Of a stretch of DNA of 64,000 bases, positions 51,831 to 61,804 are shown one piece after another; the stretch's first letter is position 1; each line of letters begins with the position of its first letter. The stretch lies in assembly GCA_023229135.1 (NCBI GenBank), contig JALNZT010000023.1:3660-67659 (forward strand), written 5' to 3'. A program made the translations under genes and the position numbers. The notes beneath the pieces are model-generated. The model had not been told where the DNA came from. It was given only the letters and a program-made list of their open reading frames with translations, and did no database searches. Source of the stretch: Bacteroidales bacterium. Its GTDB lineage: Bacteria; Bacteroidota; Bacteroidia; Bacteroidales; F082.

Positions 51831-52871
51831 TTAGGGTAACGCCTCAATCGTGTTTTGCAAAAGTCTTTTTACATAAGTTGGGTTGTGCACACCTAAGCTG
51901 CGGTCTTCCGAGATGGCTTTGTAGTTGAGTACTGCTCCGGCAACTTCAGGAGCATAAGTACCAGCAATTGGGGCATCGCTTCCTGCATTCATGGCACCCA
52001 TAGCATCCAGTTTTTCTTTAAGTTCTGCAAGCATAGCAGCAACTTCTGTCTGGAGCGCTGTTGTCATTACTAATAAGGCACTGTTGTCATTGTGGCAACT
52101 TACACAACCAGCTGTGTTAAGCACATCTGAACCATGATTACTATATCCAAGATACATGGTGTGTCCACCTGCCTCTGTACCATAAGCTTCGGCCATATGG
52201 CAGGTAACGCAAGTGTTAGTCATATTACTGTGAGTGCCATTAGCATATCCGGTGCCGGGCTCAAACAATCCTGTGCCTTTTACAACGTTGGCTTGCGGGC
52301 CATGATGCACGCCCCAATAAGCACTTGTAATGGTATAATCTGCTCCGCCTTCAACAGGGAATGGTTTTACTTCACGGCCCTGATGGCAGCTTGCACACTG
52401 ACTTCCTTTTCCAAAATCAGGAGTTTGTGTCGTATTAAACATGGCAACAGTACCCGTAATAGTTAGTGCCCAATCAGCTTCGGTGTATGTTTCGTGCACA
52501 TTGTGGCAAGTGTAACAGTTAGGTGGGTTTGGGTTGCTAATGGCAGCACCAGGTGCACTTGGATCGTAGCTTCCATCGTGGAAGCCAAGAAAACCCTGAC
52601 TGGTATGGCAGGTTGCACAATCACCGGTATTTCTGGCATAATTGCCTCCAGTAGCATGGGTGGAGGCTTCCCACTGAATAGTTTTTGCAAATAAAGCCTG
52701 AGAATTGTCGTGACAGGTAATGCAACCTGCAGTGCCGTCTTGTCCATTTACACCGTCTTCTCCATTTTTTCCCGGTATGCCGGCAGGACCTTCTTTAGTG
52801 CAGCTAACAAAAGACAGAGAGGCCATAAATAAAACGGTCATCGCTAAAGTTAATTTTTGAATTTTCATCAA
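51831..52871 (-). CDS. Hexahaem cytochrome c lipoprotein with collagen-like linker
   Basis: A 346-residue protein with lipobox F-V-S-C (about 24). The mature N-terminus has seven Gly-x-x triplets (G-P-A-G-I-P-G-K-N...), a short collagen-like linker, then six CxxCH motifs: C-I-T-C-H, C-A-T-C-H, C-Y-T-C-H, C-A-S-C-H, C-V-T-C-H and C-V-S-C-H. It is first in the cytochrome cluster; a CRP/FNR-like palindrome lies about 150 bases upstream. Confidence 0.88.
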   Translation of the reverse strand: MMKIQKLTLAMTVLFMASLSFVSCTKEGPAGIPGKNGEDGVNGQDGTAGCITCHDNSQALFAKTIQWEASTHATGGNYARNTGDCATCHTSQGFLGFHDGSYDPSAPGAAISNPNPPNCYTCHNVHETYTEADWALTITGTVAMFNTTQTPDFGKGSQCASCHQGREVKPFPVEGGADYTITSAYWGVHHGPQANVVKGTGLFEPGTGYANGTHSNMTNTCVTCHMAEAYGTEAGGHTMYLGYSNHGSDVLNTAGCVSCHNDNSALLVMTTALQTEVAAMLAELKEKLDAMGAMNAGSDAPIAGTYAPEVAGAVLNYKAISEDRSLGVHNPTYVKRLLQNTIEALP

Positions 52872-53356
52872 TTTGTGGTTTTTTGGTTCTAAAATTACAA
52901 TACGTTTCTTAAATCTTAAAAGTGTTAAAATTTCTTAATGCAAGATTAACTTTTAAAATACAAGTAGAATAGTACTCAAATATGAGATTGTCACGTCTAA
53001 AAAAAGATTCACATCGTAATATTAAGTGACCTAAATCACTTTTTTAGTATATTATTTGATCTATAAGACGGATAATGAGATATATACATTTTTTCGCTTC
53101 TCAAAAGACACCCTGTTAAATTCAGCAATCAAATGTTAATAAATGTGAAATACCTAAAAATATCAAGAAAATATCAAGCCTGATTTTGACCTTTTAAAGT
53201 GCTAATCAGGCTGCTGATTTTTCTAATTCAGTGCCACAATAAATTGAAGATAACAGACCAAGCTTGTCTTTTTTCAAGGCAATAAAATAACACGGGAAGA
53301 CCGCTGACAAACCACACACATAAACTTTTGAAGCACCAGAAGCTTAACTTACAGCA
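52872..53356. other. 485-base regulatory intergenic region
   Basis: Upstream of the cytochrome cluster. It contains the palindrome at 53024-53041 and is otherwise A/T-rich. No gene is recognised. Confidence 0.5.
53024..53041. promoter_or_regulatory. CRP/FNR-family-like palindrome
   Basis: AAGTGA-CCTAAA-TCACTT is a perfect 6-6-6 palindrome containing the GTGA-n6-TCAC core of CRP/FNR sites. It lies about 150 bases upstream of the hexahaem cytochrome gene. Redox control would fit, but the regulator is not in the window. Confidence 0.55.
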
Positions 53357-54394
53357 CTACTGCTCATGATAAAGAACTGACGTAACCACCTCGCCAACAA
53401 TACGTAGTGTTTCTTTATCAATTACATCCAGATTATCACCGACAGTATGCCAGTGTTCAAAAAAAGTACCGTTGACGCTGTTGGGATCTAAATGGATTAT
53501 ATTGATGGTAGGGATTCCGGCGAATTCATTCATTGGAACGTGGTCATCGCTAATAGGTGATCCGGGTTTATTTACAAAATAGCTGCCATAACCCAAGTCA
53601 AATGCTTTACGCCAAACTTTATCAAGCACCCAGGAGGCATACTGTTGAGAGAAATACTCCCGTGGAAATACCGGATTACTTGCTCCCACCATATCCATCA
53701 ATATCCCAAATTGTGCCTGATAACCTGGTATATGTGGTGTCTTTGCCCAATATTGAGAACCCAGTGCCCAAGTGTCTTCGCTATATTGATTACGTTCCTG
53801 AGTGGCCGGACCGTAGTCCTCCAAATCAAAGAGGACAATATCGATTCCCAGCTTTTTATCTATCGGGTTCTCGGCCAACAGGCGTGCTAACTCAATTAAA
53901 ATACCCACACCGCTTGCGCCATCATTAGCTCCGTCAATAGGCGTGCGGTGATTGTCCGAATTGTCATCGTGATCGGCATACGGACGGCTATCCCAATGGG
54001 CTGCAAGCACAATGCGACGCTTAGCATCTTTGTTAAAACTCCCGATAAGGTTGACGCCATCAAAACTGCGACGGTCATAAACACGTGTACGAAACCTTTG
54101 TTGATAGAGCGTGTCTGCATAAGCCGAAAGTTTCTCGCTCAGCCAATCTGCGCAGGCGAGGTGCGCCTCAGAACCAGGCACACGTGGCCCAAAACTCAAC
54201 TGCTTGACTACAAAAGCATAAGCAGAATCCGCTTTAAATACCGGTACATTTATAGCAACCTCTTCTTTTTGCTGCTGCTTTGCGGTAGACTCAGTCTGCC
54301 GTGCAGTAGGATTACAAGAAGATAGGCCTGCTGATAAGATTACAGTAATCAAGGATATTTTCACAGCTTTGGATAAAGAAGTAGTTGGTCTCAT
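53357..54394 (-). CDS. Glutaminyl cyclase-like M28 lipoprotein
   Basis: A 345-residue protein from ATG 54394 with lipobox L-S-S-C. The M28 fold has A-A-H-W-D-S-R-P-Y-A, D-G-A-N-D-G-A-S-G-V-G, D-L-E-D-Y-G and I-S-D-D-H-V-P. The lone-zinc arrangement and the E-D-Y-G segment fit glutaminyl-peptide cyclotransferases rather than ordinary aminopeptidases. In Bacteroidota such enzymes cap N-terminal Gln of exported proteins, including T9SS cargo. It sits just before the T9SS core locus but is a separate unit. Confidence 0.8.
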   Translation of the reverse strand: MRPTTSLSKAVKISLITVILSAGLSSCNPTARQTESTAKQQQKEEVAINVPVFKADSAYAFVVKQLSFGPRVPGSEAHLACADWLSEKLSAYADTLYQQRFRTRVYDRRSFDGVNLIGSFNKDAKRRIVLAAHWDSRPYADHDDNSDNHRTPIDGANDGASGVGILIELARLLAENPIDKKLGIDIVLFDLEDYGPATQERNQYSEDTWALGSQYWAKTPHIPGYQAQFGILMDMVGASNPVFPREYFSQQYASWVLDKVWRKAFDLGYGSYFVNKPGSPISDDHVPMNEFAGIPTINIIHLDPNSVNGTFFEHWHTVGDNLDVIDKETLRIVGEVVTSVLYHEQ

Positions 54395-54452
54395 AGTCAA
54401 TAGAATAAGTAAAATCACAGATTCAAATCAGCATATGGTGCTTAATTTTTTG

Positions 54453-55058
54453 TCATTTCAATAAAGCCTCACCAAATTTACCTGTAAACACCGTTTCTGA
54501 AATGGCACGTCGCACACGCATACCGTATTCCGTCTTTTTCAGGTTAGGGTGTAGTATTTCAGGGTCGCCAATATAGCCTACAGCAAATGCGGTCAGCACT
54601 TTAAAATCAGCAGGTACATCAAATATTTTCTCAGCTTTTGTAGCATCAAAACCAGCCATTTGATGAACATGGAGGCCATCAGCATGGGCCTGAAAACTTA
54701 AGTGCGCAATAGCTTGCCCCACATCGTAAATGTAGGTAGGATTGGGCAAGGTCGGATTTTTCAGGCTTTTGGTGTAGCCAATTGTAAGTGCTAAAACAGG
54801 AGCAGTGCCAGTCCAAAGCTGATTGAACTCATCAAACGTATCGAAAATTTTTTGGTAGGTTTCGTCGCCTTTAATGCCAACAATAAAACGCCAGGGCTGT
54901 TCATTACTTGCTGAAGGTGACCAGCGGGCTGCTTCAAACATTTGGTCAATTTTGTCATTTTCAACTAACTTTCCGTTGAAGGCTCTCGGACTCCAGCGGT
55001 TTTTCAATACGGGATGAATGGCGAGTGTTGTCTGTGCCTTTTTATCTACTGACTTCAT
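54453..55058 (-). CDS. Nitroreductase family flavoprotein
   Basis: About 201 residues from ATG 55058 (55073 is an upstream in-frame ATG). R-W-S-P-R-A-F, A-A-R-W-S-P-S-A-S-N-E-Q-P-W-R and a C-terminal region with R-V-R-R-A-I-S-E are FMN-contact motifs of the nitroreductase fold. The substrate is unknown. Monocistronic. Confidence 0.88.
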   Translation of the reverse strand: MKSVDKKAQTTLAIHPVLKNRWSPRAFNGKLVENDKIDQMFEAARWSPSASNEQPWRFIVGIKGDETYQKIFDTFDEFNQLWTGTAPVLALTIGYTKSLKNPTLPNPTYIYDVGQAIAHLSFQAHADGLHVHQMAGFDATKAEKIFDVPADFKVLTAFAVGYIGDPEILHPNLKKTEYGMRVRRAISETVFTGKFGEALLK

Positions 55059-55156
55059 AAAATTATATTTCAATTTAGTTTGTTCGTTTTGTTGCTATTG
55101 CAAAAATAGTCAATTGCACAGAGCATTCGTTGTATTTCGGGTCTTTAAAATACAAA

Positions 55157-55183
55157 ACCCACTCTTTTACGAAAAGAATGGGT
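55157..55183 (-). terminator. Terminator of the gldKLMN operon
   Basis: ACCCACTCTTTT/AAAAGAATGGGT (one mismatch) with a 3-base loop, followed on the minus strand by TTTTG, 27 bases past the gldN stop. Confidence 0.75.
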
Positions 55184-55209
55184 CTTGCTATTCCGTTTGG
55201 AGCATTTTT

Positions 55210-56067
55210 TTAATACTCCCAAAGTTGCTCTTCAAAGTTCATGATTTCTCTTTTCACCCTTTCGGATTCGAGTAAGGCATCGATGCCGGCTGCATAGGCG
55301 CCGATATTGCGATCGTAAACATTTTCTTCCTTATAAATATAGCTATCGAACATACGTTTCCAGAAAACTTCGTCATAAGTACGTCTTTCGGCTGAGTTAT
55401 TGCGATTAAATACCATGGATTTAGCCAATACATCGCGTGCTTGCAGATAGCTGAACCAAAATAGCGGCTTGGTGATTTCCTGTCCCTCGCGTTCGACCAT
55501 CAGCACCGGGCAAAGCGCTATGATACGCACCATAAGTTGCGAGCGCTGTTTATCGAAATACCAATCTTCTTTCACGCGCAGGCGCATCACCCGTGTTTCA
55601 TCAAACTGTGTAACTATTGCTGTATCATATTCATCATAAGGCGGATAGCTGCGTTTGAGTGTACGTGTAGTAGTATCGGTTTCTCGTTCAATAATTTGAT
55701 TGTAAGTGAGTGGGCTTAAAAACTCATCTGTTGGGTTGTTGCGCACATCGTAGGCTGTAAATTTGTTTTCGCGCAGGCCATCAAGTACCACGGTTATAAA
55801 ATTTTTCCAATCGTTGTGGGGCGTAATAGGATAATAAAAGGCGTGGTTCATTTTTTGGCGAAAATCTATTTCGCGCCACACGCGTTTTTTCCACATCACA
55901 TCGGCTTCGCGGATGTGTGGAAAAGGAACGGGATCTACATCCACAGTTCCATCATCTGCAAAGAGACCGTCAACGGGCCTTTCGTCAAGGATCTGTGCCT
56001 GCGCTCCTAAGGGAACGGCCATAAATCCACTGATGATGATAAGTAAGCTGATAAAACGGGTTTTCAT
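55210..56067 (-). CDS. gldN: Type IX secretion component GldN/PorN
   Basis: A 285-residue protein with signal peptide about 1-24. R-E-A-D-V-M-W-K-K-R-V-W-R-E-I-D is diagnostic of GldN, followed by Y-P-I-T-P, K-E-D-W-Y-F-D-K-Q-R-S and the W-F-S-Y-L-Q-A-R region. GldN forms the periplasmic ring with the lipoprotein GldK around the translocon. Last gene of porP-gldKLMN. Confidence 0.95.
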   Translation of the reverse strand: MKTRFISLLIIISGFMAVPLGAQAQILDERPVDGLFADDGTVDVDPVPFPHIREADVMWKKRVWREIDFRQKMNHAFYYPITPHNDWKNFITVVLDGLRENKFTAYDVRNNPTDEFLSPLTYNQIIERETDTTTRTLKRSYPPYDEYDTAIVTQFDETRVMRLRVKEDWYFDKQRSQLMVRIIALCPVLMVEREGQEITKPLFWFSYLQARDVLAKSMVFNRNNSAERRTYDEVFWKRMFDSYIYKEENVYDRNIGAYAAGIDALLESERVKREIMNFEEQLWEY

Positions 56068-56083
56068 AATGCCTCCGTATATT

Positions 56084-57745
56084 TTATTGTATTTCTAAGT
56101 TAATAGGGTTAAGTGTTACCGCTCTTCCACCGGGGCTCTTTGCTTGAATATTCATAAAGAATAATTTCTGTCCGCGGCGTGCACCTTTGATAGTGTTCTT
56201 AACGGCATCATTAAAACGGTTGCTTCTCACTGTTCCGGTTGACTGCAAATCGCCGCCAACAATGCTTTCGAGCTCATAAGAAACAATTTCGTAATAATAA
56301 TTTTCAAAGTCAAAATCTTCCAGATCAGGAATAATCGCTCCGGCAGCCAATAGCGCGTCGCGGTCAATTTTTCCTTCTGTCATCCCGGCTATAGTTGCAA
56401 TTGGCTTAGGAACGCGCTTAATCCTGAAATCATAGCTTCCCAGGTTGATGGTTTTACCATCAATAGTAGCTGTAGCCGAGATAGTCGTTAATTTTTCGTT
56501 AATTGGAACTTCTGCTTCCCAGCTACCATCACTTTTTTTGGTGAGTTTACCTTTGGTAATTTTGGGTGTTAGGTATTCAGTTGCAATACCTGGTGAAGAA
56601 ATGCTGATCGGGTTTTGAAGCTCAGCATACAACACGTTCATCTTCAGAGGAGAAACGGTGAGGGCAGGTGGTGCCACAATATAATCACCTTTAAATTCAT
56701 ACTGCGAAAGTTCCTGTGTGGTAGGATCCAGCATTTCGATCACACCGGCATAGCGTTGTGGGCCAATAGAAGTCCCGGGGAAATCAAGTTTCACTGTACC
56801 GTTTATGCTATTAAACACTTGGGCATTACCAATATTGGCAGCAGTAATTTTATCTGCTCCACGTAGCACTTTTACCTGCGATTTGGTTTTTGAATCGTAA
56901 GCAGCAACAAGTACTTCGGCTTCATAGTTTTGCCCTTGGATGATATAGGTCGTCTTGGGAATAACTTTTGCGGCTACATTATCAAATTTGAAATCCTTTT
57001 CACTAATATTCCCGTATAACTGGGTAATAGCATCGAACTCAGCAGTTTGCACCTCGGCAATAATTTTATTTAAAATGGTTATATCCGCAGCCAAAATGGT
57101 GTAATAAAAATTATACCGCTCCCAATTCATGGGTGTATTGGTGGCATCTCTATATGTTCCTTCTGTGATAAGTCCGACACGGTCTTTATATTGATCGCCG
57201 ACAACTCCTAAAATATAGTTGCGAAATTCAGTCATTTTCTTGGATAGCTCGTAGGCTTTACCATTATTGTTTTGCCCAATCATAAAATTGGTTGGCTCGT
57301 CAAATTTGTCTTTAGTGGGCACTTCATTGAGTTTAAGCATGTACTGCTCTTTCATTTGCCCGGGGTTAAACTGGTCAGGCACGTTCTCGAGCACAAAATA
57401 CGTTTTGATTGCTACTTCCCGTGTCATTTTTTCGGAGCCTGCCACCAGATCAATTTTCAAATCCTCAATGTAACTGATTAGTTCGTTAGATTTTTCTCGG
57501 ACATCTTTTGCCGTAACCCAGTATTCTTCAACTTTTCCTGGATTGAGATTGTATTGGCTTTCGAAGCGTGCATATTGGCTGCTGATTTTAGTAGCAAAGC
57601 TTTCGTTGGTGCTTTCCATACTGTCATTCACCACAATAAATGCATTGAGAATATCTTTTGAAACATTGAGGGCCAACAAGGCAGTGAGAACCAGGTACAT
57701 CATACCAATCATCTTCTGCCTCGGTGTTTCTTTATATCCAGCCAT
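56084..57745 (-). CDS. gldM: Type IX secretion motor component GldM/PorM
   Basis: A 553-residue protein. One N-terminal membrane helix (about 12-31, K-M-I-G-M-M-Y-L-V-L-T-A-L-L-A) is followed by a long periplasmic part with a helical D1 and beta-rich D2-D4 domains. GldM dimers span the periplasm, couple to GldL and reach the GldKN ring, transmitting proton-driven motion. It ends 16 bases before gldN. Confidence 0.95.
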   Translation of the reverse strand: MAGYKETPRQKMIGMMYLVLTALLALNVSKDILNAFIVVNDSMESTNESFATKISSQYARFESQYNLNPGKVEEYWVTAKDVREKSNELISYIEDLKIDLVAGSEKMTREVAIKTYFVLENVPDQFNPGQMKEQYMLKLNEVPTKDKFDEPTNFMIGQNNNGKAYELSKKMTEFRNYILGVVGDQYKDRVGLITEGTYRDATNTPMNWERYNFYYTILAADITILNKIIAEVQTAEFDAITQLYGNISEKDFKFDNVAAKVIPKTTYIIQGQNYEAEVLVAAYDSKTKSQVKVLRGADKITAANIGNAQVFNSINGTVKLDFPGTSIGPQRYAGVIEMLDPTTQELSQYEFKGDYIVAPPALTVSPLKMNVLYAELQNPISISSPGIATEYLTPKITKGKLTKKSDGSWEAEVPINEKLTTISATATIDGKTINLGSYDFRIKRVPKPIATIAGMTEGKIDRDALLAAGAIIPDLEDFDFENYYYEIVSYELESIVGGDLQSTGTVRSNRFNDAVKNTIKGARRGQKLFFMNIQAKSPGGRAVTLNPINLEIQ

Positions 57746-57791
57746 TTTTTGTTTTCTTAATTAAATTTGATTTGTGCAGTTAACGAGCTGA

Positions 57792-58817
57792 TTATGCTTT
57801 CACATTCATTGCCGAAAGCATGTTTCCATATACCTTATTCAAGGCACTCATACGTGTTGATAACTCAGATAACTGCTGGTTAAACTGTGCCGTGTTAGCA
57901 GCCGATTGGCTTACTTTGTCCAGGTATTGCCCCATGGTTTGATATAGCTTATCACTGGCTTCAGCAGCTTTTGACGATCCCTGTAGCTGAAGTTCGTAAA
58001 CAGCATTTAAAGCACTAAGATTTTTCGCAACCTTCTGCATTTGCTGACTGTATCCTTCGCCATCAACAATACCAAAATCAAGCGACTCAGCGGATTTTTG
58101 GATCAGGCTGGCTGATTTGGCATAAGAATCTGCAAGCAGCCTTGCCGAAGAGGTAGCATCTTTTACAGTGCCGGCAAATTCTTCGGTACTTCTCATTTCC
58201 GATTTAATAATATCAGCTGCCTGCACATAAGCGGTGCTTAGTTTACCTGCACTATCAGACGCTGACTTCATATTGGTGATATAATCAACACTGGCGGTTG
58301 AGTCATTGCTTAAAACCTCAGAAGCTTTTTTGTAACTTCCTGAAAGCTCAGAAGCCGATTTGGTAGCCAGCTTGATATTATCAACATATTCATTGGTAGC
58401 TACGGCAGCGTTAGAAATATCTGACATCTTGGAAGCGTTTTCACTCAGTTTTTCAAAACCTTTGCTTAACCTTTCCAGCGTAGCCGATTCTATATTTGCC
58501 TCCTTAAACAACTCGTCAAGTTGTTGTGTAGGAGTGCGTTTGCTTGTTAGTTCTCTTTCTACATCCGTTTCTTGATACATGCCGGCGAGCTGAGGATAAA
58601 CCAAACTCCAATCGGGCTCCACATGCGGCGGTTCAAAAGCTGAGAAAAAGAAAATTAGTGCTTCAGTACCCAAACCAACGATAAGCATTTCGTTAGCCAT
58701 TGGGTAGTGGTTAATTTTAAATAGCGCGCCTACAATAACAACTGCTGCACCGATACCATAAAGTTTCGCCATGAAATTTTTATAGCCTTTACTTCTTAAG
58801 AATTTGCTAAATCCCAT
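57792..58817 (-). CDS. gldL: Type IX secretion motor component GldL/PorL
   Basis: A 341-residue protein with two N-terminal membrane helices (about 18-34 and 43-61). Glu52 in the second helix corresponds to the conserved membrane glutamate (Glu49 in Flavobacterium johnsoniae) needed for proton flow. The cytoplasmic part is helical and repetitive, with several S-A-x-x-L-S-x-x-Y-x-x-A-S-type heptads (about 150-290). Confidence 0.95.
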   Translation of the reverse strand: MGFSKFLRSKGYKNFMAKLYGIGAAVVIVGALFKINHYPMANEMLIVGLGTEALIFFFSAFEPPHVEPDWSLVYPQLAGMYQETDVERELTSKRTPTQQLDELFKEANIESATLERLSKGFEKLSENASKMSDISNAAVATNEYVDNIKLATKSASELSGSYKKASEVLSNDSTASVDYITNMKSASDSAGKLSTAYVQAADIIKSEMRSTEEFAGTVKDATSSARLLADSYAKSASLIQKSAESLDFGIVDGEGYSQQMQKVAKNLSALNAVYELQLQGSSKAAEASDKLYQTMGQYLDKVSQSAANTAQFNQQLSELSTRMSALNKVYGNMLSAMNVKA

Positions 58818-58870
58818 TTTTATTTAAATTGAGGTTAATGAAAATTATTCTGAGTTACTTTTACTATTTA

Positions 58871-60241
58871 CTAATTGTATACCCTTGACGCTTTGTTGGG
58901 GTTATCGCCTTTGTTACGACCCAAGAAAGGCTGAATTGTGCGGAAACCGATATAACTTTTAGCGGTATCTTGGTATTCGTAAGTACGGGTAGTTACTTGC
59001 AAATAATGCGCAATGTCTTTCCATGAGCCACCACGAATTACTTTACGTTTCATAACTGGCGGGTCATTTTCTTTGGCATTATAGGTGTAATTCGGGTTCA
59101 TGTCCCAGGTAAAGTTGTAGGAGGACGGATCAAAAGCGCTGTTTGTCCATTCGGCTACGTTACCGGCCATATCATACAATCCCCAATCGTTTGGGGGGAA
59201 ATGCCCAACAATTACAGTTCTTAACCCACCATCGGCGATGTAATTTCCGCGAAGCGGTTTAAAGTTTGCCAGGAAACAACCTTTGTCGTTGCGGGTGTAA
59301 GGCCCACCCCAAGGATAGGGATTCAAGTGGTTGCCGCCGCGCGCTGCCCATTCCCATTCGGCCTCGGTAGGCAAGCGGAACTCAGCCAGGGCTACTTCAC
59401 CTTTTTTGGCGCGCAGATAGGTGTTTAACTTCTCTGTACGCCAAACACAGAAAGCCTTAGCCTGACTCCAGTTTACTCCTACTACAGGATAGTGGTCGTA
59501 GGCGGGATGCCAAAAATATTTCTCGGTTAGTGGATCGTTAAACGAATAGGTATAGTCGTGTATCCATGCCAAAGTGTCGGGATAAACATTGATCATTTCT
59601 TTACGTACATAGATCGACCGGTTACTCAAGCCATCAGGCCTATTGGCTAAACCGGCATTTCTAAAGTCGGCACCATCCTGAAACTGCTTTTTAGCTGCAG
59701 CTTGTAGGTCAACCCAGTAATATTCATAAAAAAGTTTACGGGTATCTATTTCTTTACGTCTAAAATAACGCTCAAAATCAGGTAGATACATTTCTTCTAA
59801 TGCATCTCTTACATCCTGGTCATTGCTGGTCCAATCGATTTTTTCTTTCCAGTTGAGGTATGGTGGATCATAAATTTCACCTGTTTTCTTATTTTCTGAA
59901 ATCAGGAACTCGTCGGGGCGAACCTCACCCAACAAAGTACGTGCAATGGAGTCGCGCACCCAATACACAAACTCACGATATTCGTTGTTAGTGATTTCTG
60001 TTTCATCCATAAAAAAGGCTGAAACGGAAATTTCCTTGGGTTGATAAAGGCGGCTGTCTGCAATATCTTCACCACCAACACCCATAGTATAGCTACCCTG
60101 TGGGATAAATACCATGCCGTAAGGATCGGGCTGATAAAAAGGTTTAGACTTTTTGCGGGCTCCAACGAGCTCTCCCTGATTAGAATTGCTACAGCTTACC
60201 AGAAAAAGTGCTGCGAATGCGAAAAAAAACAAGTTCTTCAT
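58871..60241 (-). CDS. gldK: Type IX secretion lipoprotein GldK/PorK
   Basis: A 456-residue protein from ATG 60241 (the frame extends 21 codons upstream). Lipobox V-S-C, then the FGE-sulfatase-like fold: G-S-Y-T-M-G, E-I-T-N-N-E-Y, R-L-P-T-E-A-E-W-E-W-A-A-R-G, N-V-A-E-W and V-I-R-G-G-S-W. The catalytic Cys residues of true sulfatase-modifying enzymes are absent as in other GldK. Forms the outer-membrane ring with GldN. Confidence 0.95.
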   Translation of the reverse strand: MKNLFFFAFAALFLVSCSNSNQGELVGARKKSKPFYQPDPYGMVFIPQGSYTMGVGGEDIADSRLYQPKEISVSAFFMDETEITNNEYREFVYWVRDSIARTLLGEVRPDEFLISENKKTGEIYDPPYLNWKEKIDWTSNDQDVRDALEEMYLPDFERYFRRKEIDTRKLFYEYYWVDLQAAAKKQFQDGADFRNAGLANRPDGLSNRSIYVRKEMINVYPDTLAWIHDYTYSFNDPLTEKYFWHPAYDHYPVVGVNWSQAKAFCVWRTEKLNTYLRAKKGEVALAEFRLPTEAEWEWAARGGNHLNPYPWGGPYTRNDKGCFLANFKPLRGNYIADGGLRTVIVGHFPPNDWGLYDMAGNVAEWTNSAFDPSSYNFTWDMNPNYTYNAKENDPPVMKRKVIRGGSWKDIAHYLQVTTRTYEYQDTAKSYIGFRTIQPFLGRNKGDNPNKASRVYN

Positions 60242-60382
60242 TTTACGTGCCTGAATTATTTTCGGTTTGCTACAATTAAAAATGTAGTTGACTTTCTTAT
60301 CCAAAATATTTGTTCCTCTATGTTATAGGCGGCCAAAATTAACAAATAACCTTAACGCCACTCTAATTTTTTTATTTTCTCT

Positions 60383-61363
60383 TTATAAATATCGGGTGTT
60401 CCTATAATCTCTGGCTGTCTTATCTGCAGATATTTTGAAACAATAACCTATACTAATTTCATGTGACCCTGGTACAACAGACAAGCCTAAAGTGTTGATA
60501 TCATAGGCGTAACCAATTCTTATATCTTTAATATAGACGCCAACCATCAATCCAATCGACTCCTGCAGCCTATAGTTAACGCCGCCCCAAAACTTATTAT
60601 TGTATAGCACCTTGGCGGTAAGATTAATTTGAGTGCTCACACTGTTGGTCATCAAGCTCATCGAAGGATGGATTTCGTAAGCCGGCTTGCCCGGAATGGG
60701 AAATTCGTAACCTGCAACAAGGTAAAAAGTGCGGTCGCCTATAAAGCTGGCGCTGCTTTCGGCACTGCTGCCCAGCGCCTTACCTTTTGTTTCCAACAAG
60801 CTGGTAGCTGAAAAACCAACATAATAAACGTCTTCAACCTGCCAAAAAAGGCCGAGGTTTACGTCAAATAACATATCTGTTTGTTCGCCACTGGCCAGCA
60901 CCGGGTCGCCCTCGCTGTGTGGTTTAAACTTTGAGAAATCTACTGAACGATTCAGCAGGTTTATCGCGGTGCCAATACCCAGCGTTCCGGAAGCTATTTC
61001 CGCATGGTAGCTGTATCCAATCTGCACACCGATATTATTTTCAAATCCAATTTTATCCTGAATAATAGCCAGACCAACGCCGCCCCTTAACCACCTGACA
61101 GGCATGTCGGCTGTTACCAGGAAATTTTCTGGCGCCACATTGTTTCCTGCTGCATCTTCAAAGCCTGCCCATTGCTGCCTTACAATGCCATTCAAACAAA
61201 TTCCTTCACCCATTCCGGCAAACCCTGGATTGGTAAATGCATGGGTATTTGTGTGATATGTAAAAATTGGAGCTTGCTGTCCATAGGTAACTCCAATTGT
61301 AAGAAACAATAACGAAAATAAAGATAAGTATTTGATTTTCAGTTGAATTAAATGTTTAATCAC
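60383..61363 (-). CDS. porP: PorP/SprF family type IX secretion membrane protein
   Basis: A 326-residue protein starting at GTG 61363 (no nearby ATG), signal peptide about 1-28. Y-N-P-like opening is replaced by F-T-N-P-G-F-A-G, then Q-W-A-G-F and barrel strands ending near I-S-I-G-Y-C-F. It is an outer-membrane PorP/SprF barrel, in its usual place directly upstream of gldK. Proteins of this family help present substrates or anchor filaments such as SprB. Confidence 0.92.
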   Translation of the reverse strand: MIKHLIQLKIKYLSLFSLLFLTIGVTYGQQAPIFTYHTNTHAFTNPGFAGMGEGICLNGIVRQQWAGFEDAAGNNVAPENFLVTADMPVRWLRGGVGLAIIQDKIGFENNIGVQIGYSYHAEIASGTLGIGTAINLLNRSVDFSKFKPHSEGDPVLASGEQTDMLFDVNLGLFWQVEDVYYVGFSATSLLETKGKALGSSAESSASFIGDRTFYLVAGYEFPIPGKPAYEIHPSMSLMTNSVSTQINLTAKVLYNNKFWGGVNYRLQESIGLMVGVYIKDIRIGYAYDINTLGLSVVPGSHEISIGYCFKISADKTARDYRNTRYL

Positions 61364-61804
61364 GCTTATTTTGACCGGGCTAAAGTACTAATTTTCTATC
61401 AAACTTTTTATGCTATACTACTTTTTTTAATGTGGCGAAACGATTCTTACCTTTTCGCCATCATTCAAACTGCTGATTGCAGTAGAGTTTTTGGCACCAA
61501 ATTTAAAAGTGTAAGTTCGACATCTTCTATTTGAAACATGAAACGAAAACTGAAAAACAGGTGAATTATTGTTCAAGACAAGTAATCGCCACCTCAAAAT
61601 AAATAGCTCAAGCTTTTAAGCCTTAGCCGGTTTAGGTGTATAATATTTGAACAGTCCTTATTAGTTTGCACGAACTAAAACGCTTGATTTATAAAGAAAA
61701 GCACATGCTTCTCAGTTTTTTTTCAAGCGATAATTTCATCTGTAAATACACTAAAACATGGTAAAAAATCATGTACTTTTGCAGCTCATTTTAATATCAA
61801 TTCC
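61364..61804. other. Divergent region between porP and the YitT pair
   Basis: A 441-base region holding the plus-strand promoter box at 61774-61781. A TACTTTAG-like sequence 5' of porP on the minus strand is not a clear match. No gene is recognised. Confidence 0.45.
61774..61781 (+). promoter_or_regulatory. Bacteroidota -7 box (TACTTTTG) for the YitT pair
   Basis: TACTTTTG ends 23 bases before ATG 61805. Confidence 0.6.
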
